The notes beneath the pieces were generated by a model that did not search any database, was not told the DNA's origin, and saw nothing but the letters and a program-made list of their open reading frames with translations. A program made the translations under genes and the position numbers. Source: Methanobacteriota archaeon (lineage in GTDB: Archaea; Thermoplasmatota; Poseidoniia; Poseidoniales; Thalassarchaeaceae). Taken from it: DNA of 8,523 nt. The stretch covers positions 7,921 through 16,443 of the forward strand of contig PBWO01000010.1 of NCBI GenBank assembly GCA_002727275.1, read 5' to 3'. Below are positions 1 to 6,932 of this stretch, one piece after another (the stretch's first letter is position 1; each line of letters starts with the position of its first letter).

Positions 1-972
1 CCCCTTATTGATGCAAGACAAATTGTTAGTGAGATTGGAGCCGATTTCACACTTCTCATCAAACATGAAGGACTCAACCCAACCGGCTCTTTCAAAGATC
101 GAGGGATGACTCTTGCAGTCACTAAAGCCGTAGAGAGAGGGGCTCAATTCCTCGTCTGTGCTAGTACTGGAAATACCAGCGCCTCCGCCGCCGCTTACGC
201 CGCCGCTTCGGGGCTGACCTGCCTCGTTCTTCTTCCAGAAGGGAAGATAGCCTCTGGTAAGATGGCTCAGGCGCTGATTCATGGTGCCCAAACTATTGAA
301 GTCAGAGGCAACTTTGATGACGCTCTTGAGATTGTCAGAGAACTTGGGAAAAGAGACGACGTCGAAGTTGTTAACAGTATCAATCCATATCGCATAGAGG
401 GCCAGAAAACTGGGGCGTTTGAAGTGTGTGACGTGCTTGGTGGACCACCAGATATGCATTTCCTTCCCGTAGGAAACGCGGGCAACATCACCGCGTATTG
501 GAAGGGGTACAAAGAGTACCACGACTCAGGTGTTATCGCTAGTTTGCCTAGGATGATGGGTTGGCAGGCAGAGGGAGCGGCCCCCATCGTTCGTGGGTCT
601 CCAGTAGAATCTCCTGAAACAGTTGCTACTGCTATTCGAATTGGTAATCCAGCCAGTTGGGATAAGGCCAACCTGGCTGTTGAAGAATCAGGCGGCGCGA
701 TTGGAATGGTGAGCGACGAAGAGATTCTCAATGCTCACAGACTCCTCGCAAGGGCCGCCGGAATTTTCGTTGAGCCAGCCTCAGCGGCCGGAATAGCAGG
801 CCTGCTGAAATACCACGCAGATTCTGGGATACCCAATGGCAGCATTGTGGTAGTTACAGTAACTGGACATGGTTTGAAAGACCCCGAAATTGCGGCGGAG
901 AACTCATTGGCACAACCAATTCTAGTAGATGCAAATGTCGAATCAGTAGTCTCTTCTGTGGGGTTTGATTGA
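1..972 (+). CDS. thrC: Threonine synthase, 5'-truncated by the window edge
   Basis: This PLP enzyme converts O-phosphohomoserine to threonine and phosphate in the cytoplasm, the last step of threonine synthesis. The frame is open from base 1, so the N-terminus lies outside the window and 323 residues are visible. Counting from the edge, the PLP-binding lysine is K32 in the motif SFKDRGM. The STGNTS substrate/phosphate loop is at about 55-60, the glycine-rich PVGNAGN PLP-phosphate loop at 156-162, AIRIGNPASW at about 211-220, FVEPASAAG at 256-264, and the C-terminal TGHGLKDP at 288-295. These are the hallmarks of the compact threonine synthases of archaea and many bacteria, as opposed to threonine dehydratase or cysteine synthase. 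It is followed after 50 bp by a Cys/Met-metabolism PLP enzyme on the same strand, so the two probably form a homoserine branch-point cluster. No catalytic residue that can be seen is missing. Confidence 0.93.
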   Translation, partial: PLIDARQIVSEIGADFTLLIKHEGLNPTGSFKDRGMTLAVTKAVERGAQFLVCASTGNTSASAAAYAAASGLTCLVLLPEGKIASGKMAQALIHGAQTIEVRGNFDDALEIVRELGKRDDVEVVNSINPYRIEGQKTGAFEVCDVLGGPPDMHFLPVGNAGNITAYWKGYKEYHDSGVIASLPRMMGWQAEGAAPIVRGSPVESPETVATAIRIGNPASWDKANLAVEESGGAIGMVSDEEILNAHRLLARAAGIFVEPASAAGIAGLLKYHADSGIPNGSIVVVTVTGHGLKDPEIAAENSLAQPILVDANVESVVSSVGFD

Positions 973-1022
973 CTCTCCATCAGAGGCGCATCATTGATGG
1001 TTAGACAACGACTCGCCCAATC

Positions 1023-2210
1023 ATGAACGAGAAGCATTCTGACAAGGAGTTCGAAACACGGGCTGTATGGTCGGGCACTCAGAATATCGAGGGCGCCGCT
1101 GTTACCCCGATTTTCAACACCGCTACATATCAACTGACTGACGAGCGGTACGCGGGTTGGGCTGACGGGGCCCAACACACCGCACTCTATTCTCGCCTTT
1201 CTAGTATCAACTCAGAAGGCGTCGCAAAGAAACTAGCCCAGCTGGAAGGGGCAGAAGATGGGGAAGCATTCGCCAGTGGTATGGCAGCCATTTCTACGAC
1301 GCTGATGTCCCTACTCTCGAATGGCGATCACATGATCGCAAGCGCCGATTGCTACGGCGGCGCCTATGGTTTGATGGTAGAGGATCTACCACGCTTCGGT
1401 ATCGAGGTAACAATGGCCGATATGCGAGACCCTGCCTCATACGAGGCAGCTATCCAAGAGAATACCAAAATCCTCTACGTTGAAACTATCACCAATCCCG
1501 TCATCAAGGTCTGCGATCTAGAGGCAATGGCCGCGTTGGCGAAGAAGAACAACCTCATTGCCATAGTCGACAACACCTTTGCGACACCATGGGGGTGCAA
1601 CCCAGTCGACCTCGGGTTCGATTTGATTATTCACTCCGGGACCAAATATCTCGGAGGACATTCCGACCTTATCGCAGGATTAGTAGTAGGGCGAAAGGAT
1701 CTCGTTGCTGAGATTTTCTCGAAAAAAGTCCACTTCGGCGGCGCCGCTGACCCGCACATGTGCTACATGCTTGAGAGAGGAATGCGTACCTTACACGCCC
1801 GAATGCCGATTCACACAGCGAATGCAGCAGAGATTGCGAGACGCTTGGAGACGCACGAAATGATCGAGCAAGTGAACCACCCAAGTCTTGCATCCAGTCC
1901 AGATTACAAGGTCGCCCAGAGAATCGCTCCTCGAGGAACTGGAATGCTGTCCTTCGTAGTCAAAGGAGGCGACGGAGCGGCCCTCAAGTTCATGCAAAAC
2001 CTCGACATAATCTTCGAGGCCACCAGTCTTGGCGGTGTCGAGAGCCTAGTTGAATGCCCATTTAATTCAAGCCACATGTTTGTACCAGAGGATGTTCGAA
2101 TAGAGGCCGGAATAGTACCCGGGTTTGTTCGAATGAGCATCGGAATAGAAAACGTCGAAGATCTTTGGAACGATATCGACAAGGCATTAACAGCCGCAAA
2201 GACCGATTAA
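1023..2210 (+). CDS. Cys/Met-metabolism PLP-dependent enzyme (cystathionine gamma-synthase/lyase or O-acylhomoserine sulfhydrylase type)
   Basis: This 395-residue protein is full length for the MetB/MetC/MetY fold-type I family. Visible signatures are Y56-S-R58, which contacts PLP phosphate in the neighbouring subunit; SGMAAI at 85-90; the ring-stacking tyrosine Y111 in CYGGAYG; D183 in VDNTFATP, which pairs with the pyridine nitrogen; the Schiff-base lysine K208 in HSGTKYLGGHSD; SLGGVESL at 335-342; and the substrate-carboxylate arginine R370 in GFVRMSIGIEN. The family makes or breaks C-S bonds in cystathionine, homocysteine or methionine, and the motifs do not settle which reaction this member performs. 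The usual N-P-T after YSR is replaced by S-I-N, which is atypical. The neighbouring threonine synthase makes a biosynthetic role on activated homoserine plausible. The start is the first ATG of the frame and has no clear Shine-Dalgarno. The LysE-family exporter gene follows after 16 bp, suggesting one transcript. Confidence 0.9.
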   Translation: MNEKHSDKEFETRAVWSGTQNIEGAAVTPIFNTATYQLTDERYAGWADGAQHTALYSRLSSINSEGVAKKLAQLEGAEDGEAFASGMAAISTTLMSLLSNGDHMIASADCYGGAYGLMVEDLPRFGIEVTMADMRDPASYEAAIQENTKILYVETITNPVIKVCDLEAMAALAKKNNLIAIVDNTFATPWGCNPVDLGFDLIIHSGTKYLGGHSDLIAGLVVGRKDLVAEIFSKKVHFGGAADPHMCYMLERGMRTLHARMPIHTANAAEIARRLETHEMIEQVNHPSLASSPDYKVAQRIAPRGTGMLSFVVKGGDGAALKFMQNLDIIFEATSLGGVESLVECPFNSSHMFVPEDVRIEAGIVPGFVRMSIGIENVEDLWNDIDKALTAAKTD

Positions 2211-2226
2211 ATCCGGACTTGATGGC

Positions 2227-2826
2227 ATGGAAACCGAGTTACTACTAGCAACTTTGGCTTTTATCATCCCGATGTGCTTCACACCCGGGCCCAACAACGT
2301 ACTATGCGCAGCCCACGGCTCCCAACACGGCTTGAAAGGAACAATGCCACTCATTGCAGGAATGGCTGTAGGATGGTCTTCTCTCGGTTTGTTTGTAGGG
2401 GCCGCCACCGTATTCATCGAAGAGAACGAGGAATTCTTTCAATTACTGACTTACGTGGGCGCCGCCTACATTGCCTACTTGTCATACAAGGTAGCGACAT
2501 CAACCCCAATAGATGCCGAACACGAGCAAGCAGATAGATTGGGTTTCAGAACCGGAATGGTTCTACAAATTGTCAATGGAAAGGCGTGGATTCACTTCCT
2601 TGTTCTGATGACAGCATTTGGGGGCCTATTCGGAGCTGGCTTCGCCGCTAAGGCACTCCTAGTTCTGCTCAATCTGGTATTCGGCCTACCTGCAGTCATC
2701 ACCTGGGCGGCCTTTGGAACCCTATTGAGGAGAGTATTCAGTACCGAACAATCCGCGAAGAATCTCAACATGGCTATGGGTGTAGCACTATTCGCTGTCG
2801 CAGTTTGGGTTGCTTTTCCTCACTGA
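2227..2826 (+). CDS. LysE/RhtB-family amino-acid exporter
   Basis: This 199-residue integral membrane protein has the usual length of the LysE/RhtB superfamily, which exports amino acids such as lysine, homoserine/threonine or cysteine/O-acetylserine. The family signature TPGPNN is at 19-24, followed by HGLKG at 34-38 and an AGMAVGW segment at 44-50. YVGAAYIAYLSYKVATS at 76-92 and the polar VLQIVNGKAW segment at 112-121 also match the family pattern. Hydrophobic stretches around 5-25, 40-62, 70-90, 112-135, 140-165 and 182-198 give about six membrane spans. From memory, TPGPNN and the AGAAY...ATS segment resemble the cysteine/O-acetylserine exporter EamB more than LysE itself, but the substrate cannot be read from this. 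The gene follows the Cys/Met enzyme by 16 bp, so a product of that pathway is a reasonable guess. Its stop codon overlaps the end of the converging - strand gene. Confidence 0.88.
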   Translation: METELLLATLAFIIPMCFTPGPNNVLCAAHGSQHGLKGTMPLIAGMAVGWSSLGLFVGAATVFIEENEEFFQLLTYVGAAYIAYLSYKVATSTPIDAEHEQADRLGFRTGMVLQIVNGKAWIHFLVLMTAFGGLFGAGFAAKALLVLLNLVFGLPAVITWAAFGTLLRRVFSTEQSAKNLNMAMGVALFAVAVWVAFPH

Positions 2827-2829
2827 GGA
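2817..2829. repeat. Perfect palindrome spanning both converging stop codons
   Basis: TCCTCA-C-TGAGGA has 6-bp arms around a central C at 2823. The TGA stop of the exporter gene (2824-2826) and the TGA stop of the - strand gene (2822-2820) occupy mirror-image places in the arms. As RNA it could form a 5-bp stem with an ACT loop. No U-run follows it on either strand, so it is not a classical terminator; chance is possible. Confidence 0.5.
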
Positions 2830-4562
2830 GGCAATTGAGTTCCTGTGACCTCAGATAACCATCTCATCGAGGATTCGTAGTCTTGCGACGCATCGAGATT
2901 GTCATTCAATAGGAGTTCTGAGGCTGCATCCCACAGCGCCTGTAGAGCAGGCACCCAATCACCACCCTTGTCTCGACTATCTTCGTCAAACCTCCAAGCA
3001 TCAGACTCGGTTCTTTCGTGAACTGTCAACCAGGCCCATCCCATGGCCATGTCTAACCCTCTTCCTTTACGAGCCTTTGACACCGTAGATGCGATACCAC
3101 GATCTATCGCCTGTCTGACCAACTCATCAGCGAATGAAAGGGGCGAGGGCAGTGCTTCGCTATCCCAAGGCAATCTTGTGAGCTTCATCGCCACACTGCG
3201 ACTAACACCAAGTTCACGCAAAAACGCACCGAAGCCCTGTTTACGCTTCGCTTGCTTCTCTAGCACGGCCTCCGCTTCATCCCCCTCAATTCCGTAAATA
3301 TCCTCGAGGATGGTTAGACCATAATCGGACCATAGCGCCACTAGATTGGGGTGACAAGAACTCTCTTCGAGCCGAACCACATCTTCCTCAAGATCAAGTA
3401 CACTTCCATCGGTTCTGACATGGATTCCATGATTCAAAGAATCCAACACACAAGCGATTGCTGCCCTTTCCTCATCGGTTCCATTCATGTGTTCTAGGAA
3501 ACTGTCTCGAGAATCCTCAGGGAACCAGTGTGTACCTACTACGAAACCGTCATCAATGGAGTTTAGGATACTACTTCTACAGGCCCTAGCTAATGAGGAA
3601 TCATCCAGAGAAAACCTCATCCAAGTGTTGAGAACCTCCTCCAATCTTTCGATTCCCGCGGCAGGGAGCTCACGATCTTCAGGCCATCCTGCAGGCCTCC
3701 ATATCCAGTCAGCCTGAGCGATGTCACTCAGTCGTGGAGGCAGCATTCCCATTGCCACACTCTGACCAAACTGCTCCTCTGTGTTCGCTAGTGCAGAACG
3801 TGAGAGGCCGACTAGAGTCCCATCTGTAAACTCAAGTCTAAGCCAACCCGTATCAGTCAATTCACCATTCTCAATAGTCTCGGGCTCCAGACCAGCGCTC
3901 CATCGCAAATCTCCTTCGCCAGATAGATCAATCGAAGCATTATCCAGACTCCAATCAATCCACTCTGATGGAGGATTGGGGGTGCTCCCAGTGAACACAA
4001 AGCCCCCATCCCATGAGAAGAACCACTGTCCAGACTTAGCATGCTCATCCCAAACCAAGAGCCTGAGCTTGGGGTGGTTGTGATTTTGAATCCCCGCGAG
4101 ATGACTTTGCTTTCCGTTCCCTCTGCGAATGTAACTGGCGACACCAAATAACGGGTTCTTGAACACGGCAACTGTGGATCTATCTTCTTCTGAGGCAGCC
4201 AGTAGACTACCAGCAAGCGCCCTACAGACGATATCGCCTCCTTTCTTCGTCATACGCTTACGCAACCACCTGATATCGTGGCGCTTTGCAGAAACAGTGG
4301 AAACTTCCTTGAGAGTCTTGGCCATCAGATCTTTTGAGAAGAAGGATTGGTCTACATCTCCTTTGATTTCTGGCAAGAAAACCTCTGGGTCATCCACCAA
4401 CTCCTCTAGATTTCGATCCAGTCGTCCTTGAATCTCCTTTGAAGCCTGTTTAATTCCCCTCATCCGGATTTTCTTACGCCGATTTCTGTCGCCAGGGAAC
4501 CTAACTTCTGCAGGGGGCTTCGCCATGGCTTTCGTCCTCTCCACTAACAACTCATCTTTCAT
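2820..4562 (-). CDS. Uncharacterised tryptophan-rich 580-residue protein coupled to dphB
   Basis: I do not recognise this protein. It is soluble by inspection: no signal peptide or membrane span is visible. The first 50 residues are strongly basic (for example RNRRKKIRMR at 27-36), which could bind nucleic acid. The middle part, about 130-260, reads as beta-rich with many aromatic residues (WFFSWDGGFVF near 180-190, DWIWRP at 285-290). The last 250 residues look mainly helical and acidic. There are 21 tryptophans (3.6%), far above a typical protein. An HNHP at 161-164 is the only metal-like motif, and its context does not complete a known active site. The ATG overlaps the dphB stop as ATGA, so translation is probably coupled to diphthine synthase; an internal start at M13 is an alternative. 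The 3' end overlaps the converging exporter gene by 7 bp. Link to EF-2 modification or translation is inference from position only. Confidence 0.85.
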   Translation of the reverse strand: MKDELLVERTKAMAKPPAEVRFPGDRNRRKKIRMRGIKQASKEIQGRLDRNLEELVDDPEVFLPEIKGDVDQSFFSKDLMAKTLKEVSTVSAKRHDIRWLRKRMTKKGGDIVCRALAGSLLAASEEDRSTVAVFKNPLFGVASYIRRGNGKQSHLAGIQNHNHPKLRLLVWDEHAKSGQWFFSWDGGFVFTGSTPNPPSEWIDWSLDNASIDLSGEGDLRWSAGLEPETIENGELTDTGWLRLEFTDGTLVGLSRSALANTEEQFGQSVAMGMLPPRLSDIAQADWIWRPAGWPEDRELPAAGIERLEEVLNTWMRFSLDDSSLARACRSSILNSIDDGFVVGTHWFPEDSRDSFLEHMNGTDEERAAIACVLDSLNHGIHVRTDGSVLDLEEDVVRLEESSCHPNLVALWSDYGLTILEDIYGIEGDEAEAVLEKQAKRKQGFGAFLRELGVSRSVAMKLTRLPWDSEALPSPLSFADELVRQAIDRGIASTVSKARKGRGLDMAMGWAWLTVHERTESDAWRFDEDSRDKGGDWVPALQALWDAASELLLNDNLDASQDYESSMRWLSEVTGTQLPPQ

Positions 4563-5374
4563 CCCGTCGTATCTTTGGTCAGTCTACGACGTTCGAAAGC
4601 TTCAGCCTCCATTCCGCTGAATTCAGCAGCTATAATCAGGGCATGAACGTGCCCCCTTTCTATCTTTGAGATACTCCTCATACTTCCTGAGACCACACTT
4701 TCCTCCTCAGTCCCAAGATCGCTGAGAAGCAGACCATCCCATTCCTCTACTGATTCTTCGAAACCCCCACTCCGTTCATTCATCCGGACCAGATGATCAA
4801 CAGCCTCACCGGGAGTCATTGGGCGAGGCGATTCTAACCCCATTCCTGTTGGGTCAAGATCGAGCAAGGCTAGTGTGTGCATTCCAGCTTCCTTGTTTCT
4901 ACAAATCATCTCGAACGGCGAAGTTGGCAAGTAGTCACCATCCGAGAACGGAATTGTTACCTGCCTACCAAATCTGTATGATTGCAAGCCTGATAGAGAG
5001 ACAGCAAGAGCCGTGGCAGTTAGACCTGGAATGACCTGAAAACCAATCCCCTCTTCGGCGCAACGCTCCTCCAAATCGATGTGAGTAGTCGCCTGCATTG
5101 GGTCACCAACGACCAGTAGGGCTACGGCACTTTCACGCGCCTCATCGAGCATATTTTCAGGCGACTCAACCCCATCACGCATCAATCGCTCCCAAGGACC
5201 AACAACAGACTCAAGCTTCTCTTCCTCGGCAGAAGGCAGCACGGCGGTGTAACCCTCCAAGTAACGCTTCGAACACCCTCTGGCCACCCGCCGAGCACGC
5301 TCTGTGATGTGGTCTAAATCACCCGGACCGAGGCCTATCAGCCACAGTCCCGGGGCCACTCCATCATCCGTCAT
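4559..5374 (-). CDS. dphB: Diphthine synthase (diphthamide biosynthesis methyltransferase)
   Basis: DphB (Dph5 in eukaryotes) uses S-adenosylmethionine to methylate the modified histidine of elongation factor 2 on the way to diphthamide. The 271-residue product is close to the usual archaeal length and belongs to the tetrapyrrole-methylase fold. Motifs in order: GLWLIGLGPGDLDHIT at 9-24, matching the N-terminal LxGLGLxxxxDIT strand-loop; VVGDPMQATTH at 88-98, the family's VVGDPxxATTH; GLQSYRFGRQVTIPF at 129-143; GMHTLALLDLD at 164-174; and MTPGEAVDHL at 186-195. I chose the ATG at 5374 because the domain begins nine residues later. An in-frame ATG at 5434 would add 20 unrelated residues and run into the divergent trm5 gene. 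No Shine-Dalgarno precedes the start, so a leaderless or short-leader transcript is likely. Downstream, the unknown 580-residue gene starts within its stop codon. Confidence 0.93.
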   Translation of the reverse strand: MTDDGVAPGLWLIGLGPGDLDHITERARRVARGCSKRYLEGYTAVLPSAEEEKLESVVGPWERLMRDGVESPENMLDEARESAVALLVVGDPMQATTHIDLEERCAEEGIGFQVIPGLTATALAVSLSGLQSYRFGRQVTIPFSDGDYLPTSPFEMICRNKEAGMHTLALLDLDPTGMGLESPRPMTPGEAVDHLVRMNERSGGFEESVEEWDGLLLSDLGTEEESVVSGSMRSISKIERGHVHALIIAAEFSGMEAEAFERRRLTKDTTG

Positions 5375-5402
5375 CGTGAAGCGGGCTGCCCCGCTGCACA
5401 TC
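5375..5402. promoter_or_regulatory. Divergent dphB/trm5 intergenic control region
   Basis: Only 28 bp separate the two start codons, so both promoters must extend into the opposite coding sequences. Neither side shows a Shine-Dalgarno. No strong archaeal TATA box is visible; a weak GATAT on the - strand near 5419-5425 is about 50 bp upstream of the dphB start. Two palindromes lie here and at the trm5 start, and a single bound regulator could affect both genes. Confidence 0.45.
5380..5395. repeat. Perfect inverted repeat between the divergent starts
   Basis: AGCGGG-CTGC-CCCGCT has 6-bp perfect arms and a 4-nt spacer. Its centre (5387.5) lies almost midway between the dphB ATG at 5374 and the trm5 ATG at 5403. 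It could be an operator. The GC-rich arms also make a chance hairpin possible. Confidence 0.5.
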
Positions 5403-5417
5403 ATGAACGTGATGCGC
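5396..5417. repeat. Imperfect palindrome over the trm5 start codon
   Basis: The 22-bp segment is centred at 5406.5 with core ATCATGAACGTGAT (5400-5413). Eight of eleven symmetric pairs are Watson-Crick and one more is G-T. It covers both candidate ATGs of trm5 (5403 and 5412). The symmetry may partly reflect constrained start-codon sequence, so an operator role is only a suggestion. Confidence 0.35.
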
Positions 5418-6587
5418 CATATCTCAGTCCCCAATCCTCAGGTCGAGCATGTACTCGGCCTTATGCGAGAGTATAGTTTACTTGCTTCAGGGATGCGAGT
5501 ATTCGCTTCTAAGGATGGAGATTATAGACTGATTCCGATTGACTCCGGGGCTGCTTTGACCCTACCATCAGAACTTTCAGAGTTCTCTATCGTAGAGCAC
5601 GAGGGCCACCCAGATGAGAGGACAGATAGCGACTGGTGGGCACATCTGAGAAACCTCTTGGGCGATGAAATTGTAGAGGCCGGTGGCGAGGCATGGCCCT
5701 CGTCGCATGAGTTCTTTGCAGACATGATGATTGTCAGGCTAGAAGAGGAAGTCGCTCAGTACTCCAGTGAAATCGCTACCGCAAAACTACTCTCACACCC
5801 ACACATCCGTTTGGTATTGTCAGATGCGGGGGTACTGGGTGAACTTAGAATCCGAGACCTCACTCCGATTGGAGCACGCCTCCATGATGAGATAGTTGTA
5901 GAGAATATTCCAGAAGAGGCTGCCAATACCAGAGTGTTAGTCAGGGAGTCTGGTCGCAGTATTCTGTGCGACCCTACTAGAGCCTATTTCTCGACCAAAT
6001 TACAATCAGAGAGACTGGAAACTCTTGGATTGGCCAAGGAGCTTCGCTCCTTGCTTAACCGCCCGCTGCGAGTTTGCGACCCATTCTGTGGAGTAGGGCC
6101 GGCACTCGCCACGCTATTGGGTGAGCCCGACTTGGTGGGAGCATTACTCGCATCAGATATCAACCCCGAAGCTGTTGAGATGCTTTTCGATAATCTGCGT
6201 CGCTGGGACAGCAAAGAGTACCCGGGAGAGCCCACCCCAATCACAGATCTCCACGAAGACAGGATTGCGGGCCTCGCGGATGCCACAGATTTGCAACACA
6301 ATCCTGAGTTGACCGGCCGTTGGGACCTACTTCTGGTCAATTTACCACACCGTACCATCGAGTTCCTCCCTTCATTAGTGCCACTTCTCGACAGGTCTGG
6401 AACCTCAATGGTTAGGGGAAGAGTAATTGTTTCAGAGTCTGAGATGGAAGATGCAAACGAGACGATTCAAGGAACCCTACCGCCTAGACTCCAAGGTACC
6501 CCAGAACCAACCCTCAAAATCAAGCGAGATTACAGTTCGACACTCCGATTATGCTCCTTTGAGGCTTGGATAGCACCAGCGCCGTAG
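5403..6587 (+). CDS. trm5: tRNA (guanine(37)-N1)-methyltransferase, Trm5 type
   Basis: Trm5 methylates N1 of G37 next to the anticodon, using S-adenosylmethionine, to prevent +1 frameshifting. From the ATG at 5403 the product has 394 residues. WPSSHEFFADMMIVRL at 98-113 matches the Trm5 D2-domain entry (P-x-S...GD...). ESGRSILCDPTRAYFSTKLQSER at 182-204 carries the YFS..L..ER substrate signature. VCDPFCGVGPALA at 224-236 is the Rossmann SAM loop (GVGP form typical of Trm5), DINPEAV at 252-258 is motif II, and NLPHRTIEFL at 313-322 is the catalytic NLP motif. An N-terminal D1-like part (about 1-70) seems present but divergent. The frame stays open back to 5304, but those 33 residues overlap dphB and resemble no domain; an ATG at 5412 is also possible. 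Taw2/TYW2 relatives are the main alternative, made less likely by GVGP and NLP. Confidence 0.87.
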   Translation: MNVMRHISVPNPQVEHVLGLMREYSLLASGMRVFASKDGDYRLIPIDSGAALTLPSELSEFSIVEHEGHPDERTDSDWWAHLRNLLGDEIVEAGGEAWPSSHEFFADMMIVRLEEEVAQYSSEIATAKLLSHPHIRLVLSDAGVLGELRIRDLTPIGARLHDEIVVENIPEEAANTRVLVRESGRSILCDPTRAYFSTKLQSERLETLGLAKELRSLLNRPLRVCDPFCGVGPALATLLGEPDLVGALLASDINPEAVEMLFDNLRRWDSKEYPGEPTPITDLHEDRIAGLADATDLQHNPELTGRWDLLLVNLPHRTIEFLPSLVPLLDRSGTSMVRGRVIVSESEMEDANETIQGTLPPRLQGTPEPTLKIKRDYSSTLRLCSFEAWIAPAP

Positions 6588-6593
6588 GCAGAG

Positions 6594-6599
6594 TTATTT
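6594..6599 (+). promoter_or_regulatory. Possible TATA box for the small-membrane-protein cluster
   Basis: TTATTT lies about 25 bp before the GTG at 6622, the spacing expected for an archaeal promoter feeding a leaderless transcript. It is just after the trm5 stop codon. The match is short and AT-rich hexamers are common, so support is weak; read-through from trm5 is the alternative. Confidence 0.3.
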
Positions 6600-6621
6600 C
6601 CTCTCCAGCATAGCGAGGGAT

Positions 6622-6918
6622 GTGGTAGCCCAATTACTTCTTGAAGCATTATGCTGCTTCATCTTAGAGTTTGGTATCGCTGGCGGCACCGCCGCTTTAT
6701 CTTCATCTAATCCATTAACCACCCCCAGTACCAAGTTGAACACTCCTCAACAAAGACAAGCAAAACAAGCCACCCCATGTGCACTCGATGGCTGCCACGC
6801 GCTTTCATTCAGAACTACAGATTACTGCTGGAGGCATCAGGACGAACCCCCCTTAGACCCAGAACCAGAACTAGAGCCCGAACAGGAATCCAACTGGTGG
6901 GAAGGGAATTCAGAATAA
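6622..6918 (+). CDS. Small protein with Cys/His zinc-finger-like motif and WW C-terminal tail
   Basis: This 98-residue protein has no family I recognise. Residues 2-26 are hydrophobic (VAQLLLEALCCFILEFGIAG) with two glutamates, so it is either a single membrane segment or an amphipathic helix. A polar Ser/Thr/Gln linker follows. C53-x4-C58-x10-C69-x2-H72 (CALDGC...YCWRH) looks like a compact zinc-binding knuckle. Residues 78-90 are a Pro/Glu-rich spacer, and the protein ends NWWEGNSE, with the Trp pair at -7 and -6. The start is a GTG; GAGGG lies too close to it to be a good Shine-Dalgarno, which fits a leaderless start. An ATG one frame off at 6620 does not open this frame. The next gene starts 14 bp after the stop. 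Existence as a gene is supported by the tail shared with its neighbours. Confidence 0.68.
   Translation: MVAQLLLEALCCFILEFGIAGGTAALSSSNPLTTPSTKLNTPQQRQAKQATPCALDGCHALSFRTTDYCWRHQDEPPLDPEPELEPEQESNWWEGNSE
6860..6901 (+). repeat. Tail-coding direct repeat, copy 1
   Basis: This 42-bp stretch encodes the Pro/Glu spacer and the Trp-Trp pair of the first small protein. It aligns without gaps to 7153-7194 with 38 of 42 bases identical. The four differences (positions 13, 17, 30 and 34 of the repeat) change L/P, E/D, S/P and N/S; none is synonymous. Confidence 0.85.
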
Positions 6919-6932
6919 AGGACATATCTACA

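Noticed and set aside
279..1178. Two long - strand open frames across threonine synthase and the start of the next gene
   Set aside because: They lie antisense to genes with clear catalytic motifs, show no recognisable domain, and arise from the codon pattern of the real genes.
4071..4082. HNHP at residues 161-164 of the unknown protein as a RadC/JAMM-type metal site
   Set aside because: The serine and aspartate that complete the JAMM site are not at the required spacing, and the surrounding strands do not resemble that fold.
5304..5402. Upstream extension of trm5 by 33 residues
   Set aside because: It is antisense to the conserved N-terminus of dphB, is proline/serine-rich and matches no Trm5 domain; the ATG at 5403 is the better start.
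5375..5434. Upstream extension of dphB by 20 residues
   Set aside because: The DphB fold begins right after the ATG at 5374, and the extension would run into the trm5 coding sequence.
6777..6932. N-terminal extension of the two-helix protein back to 6777
   Set aside because: The extension is the second frame of the preceding gene; the ATG at 6933 has an upstream AAAGGA and directly precedes the membrane helices.
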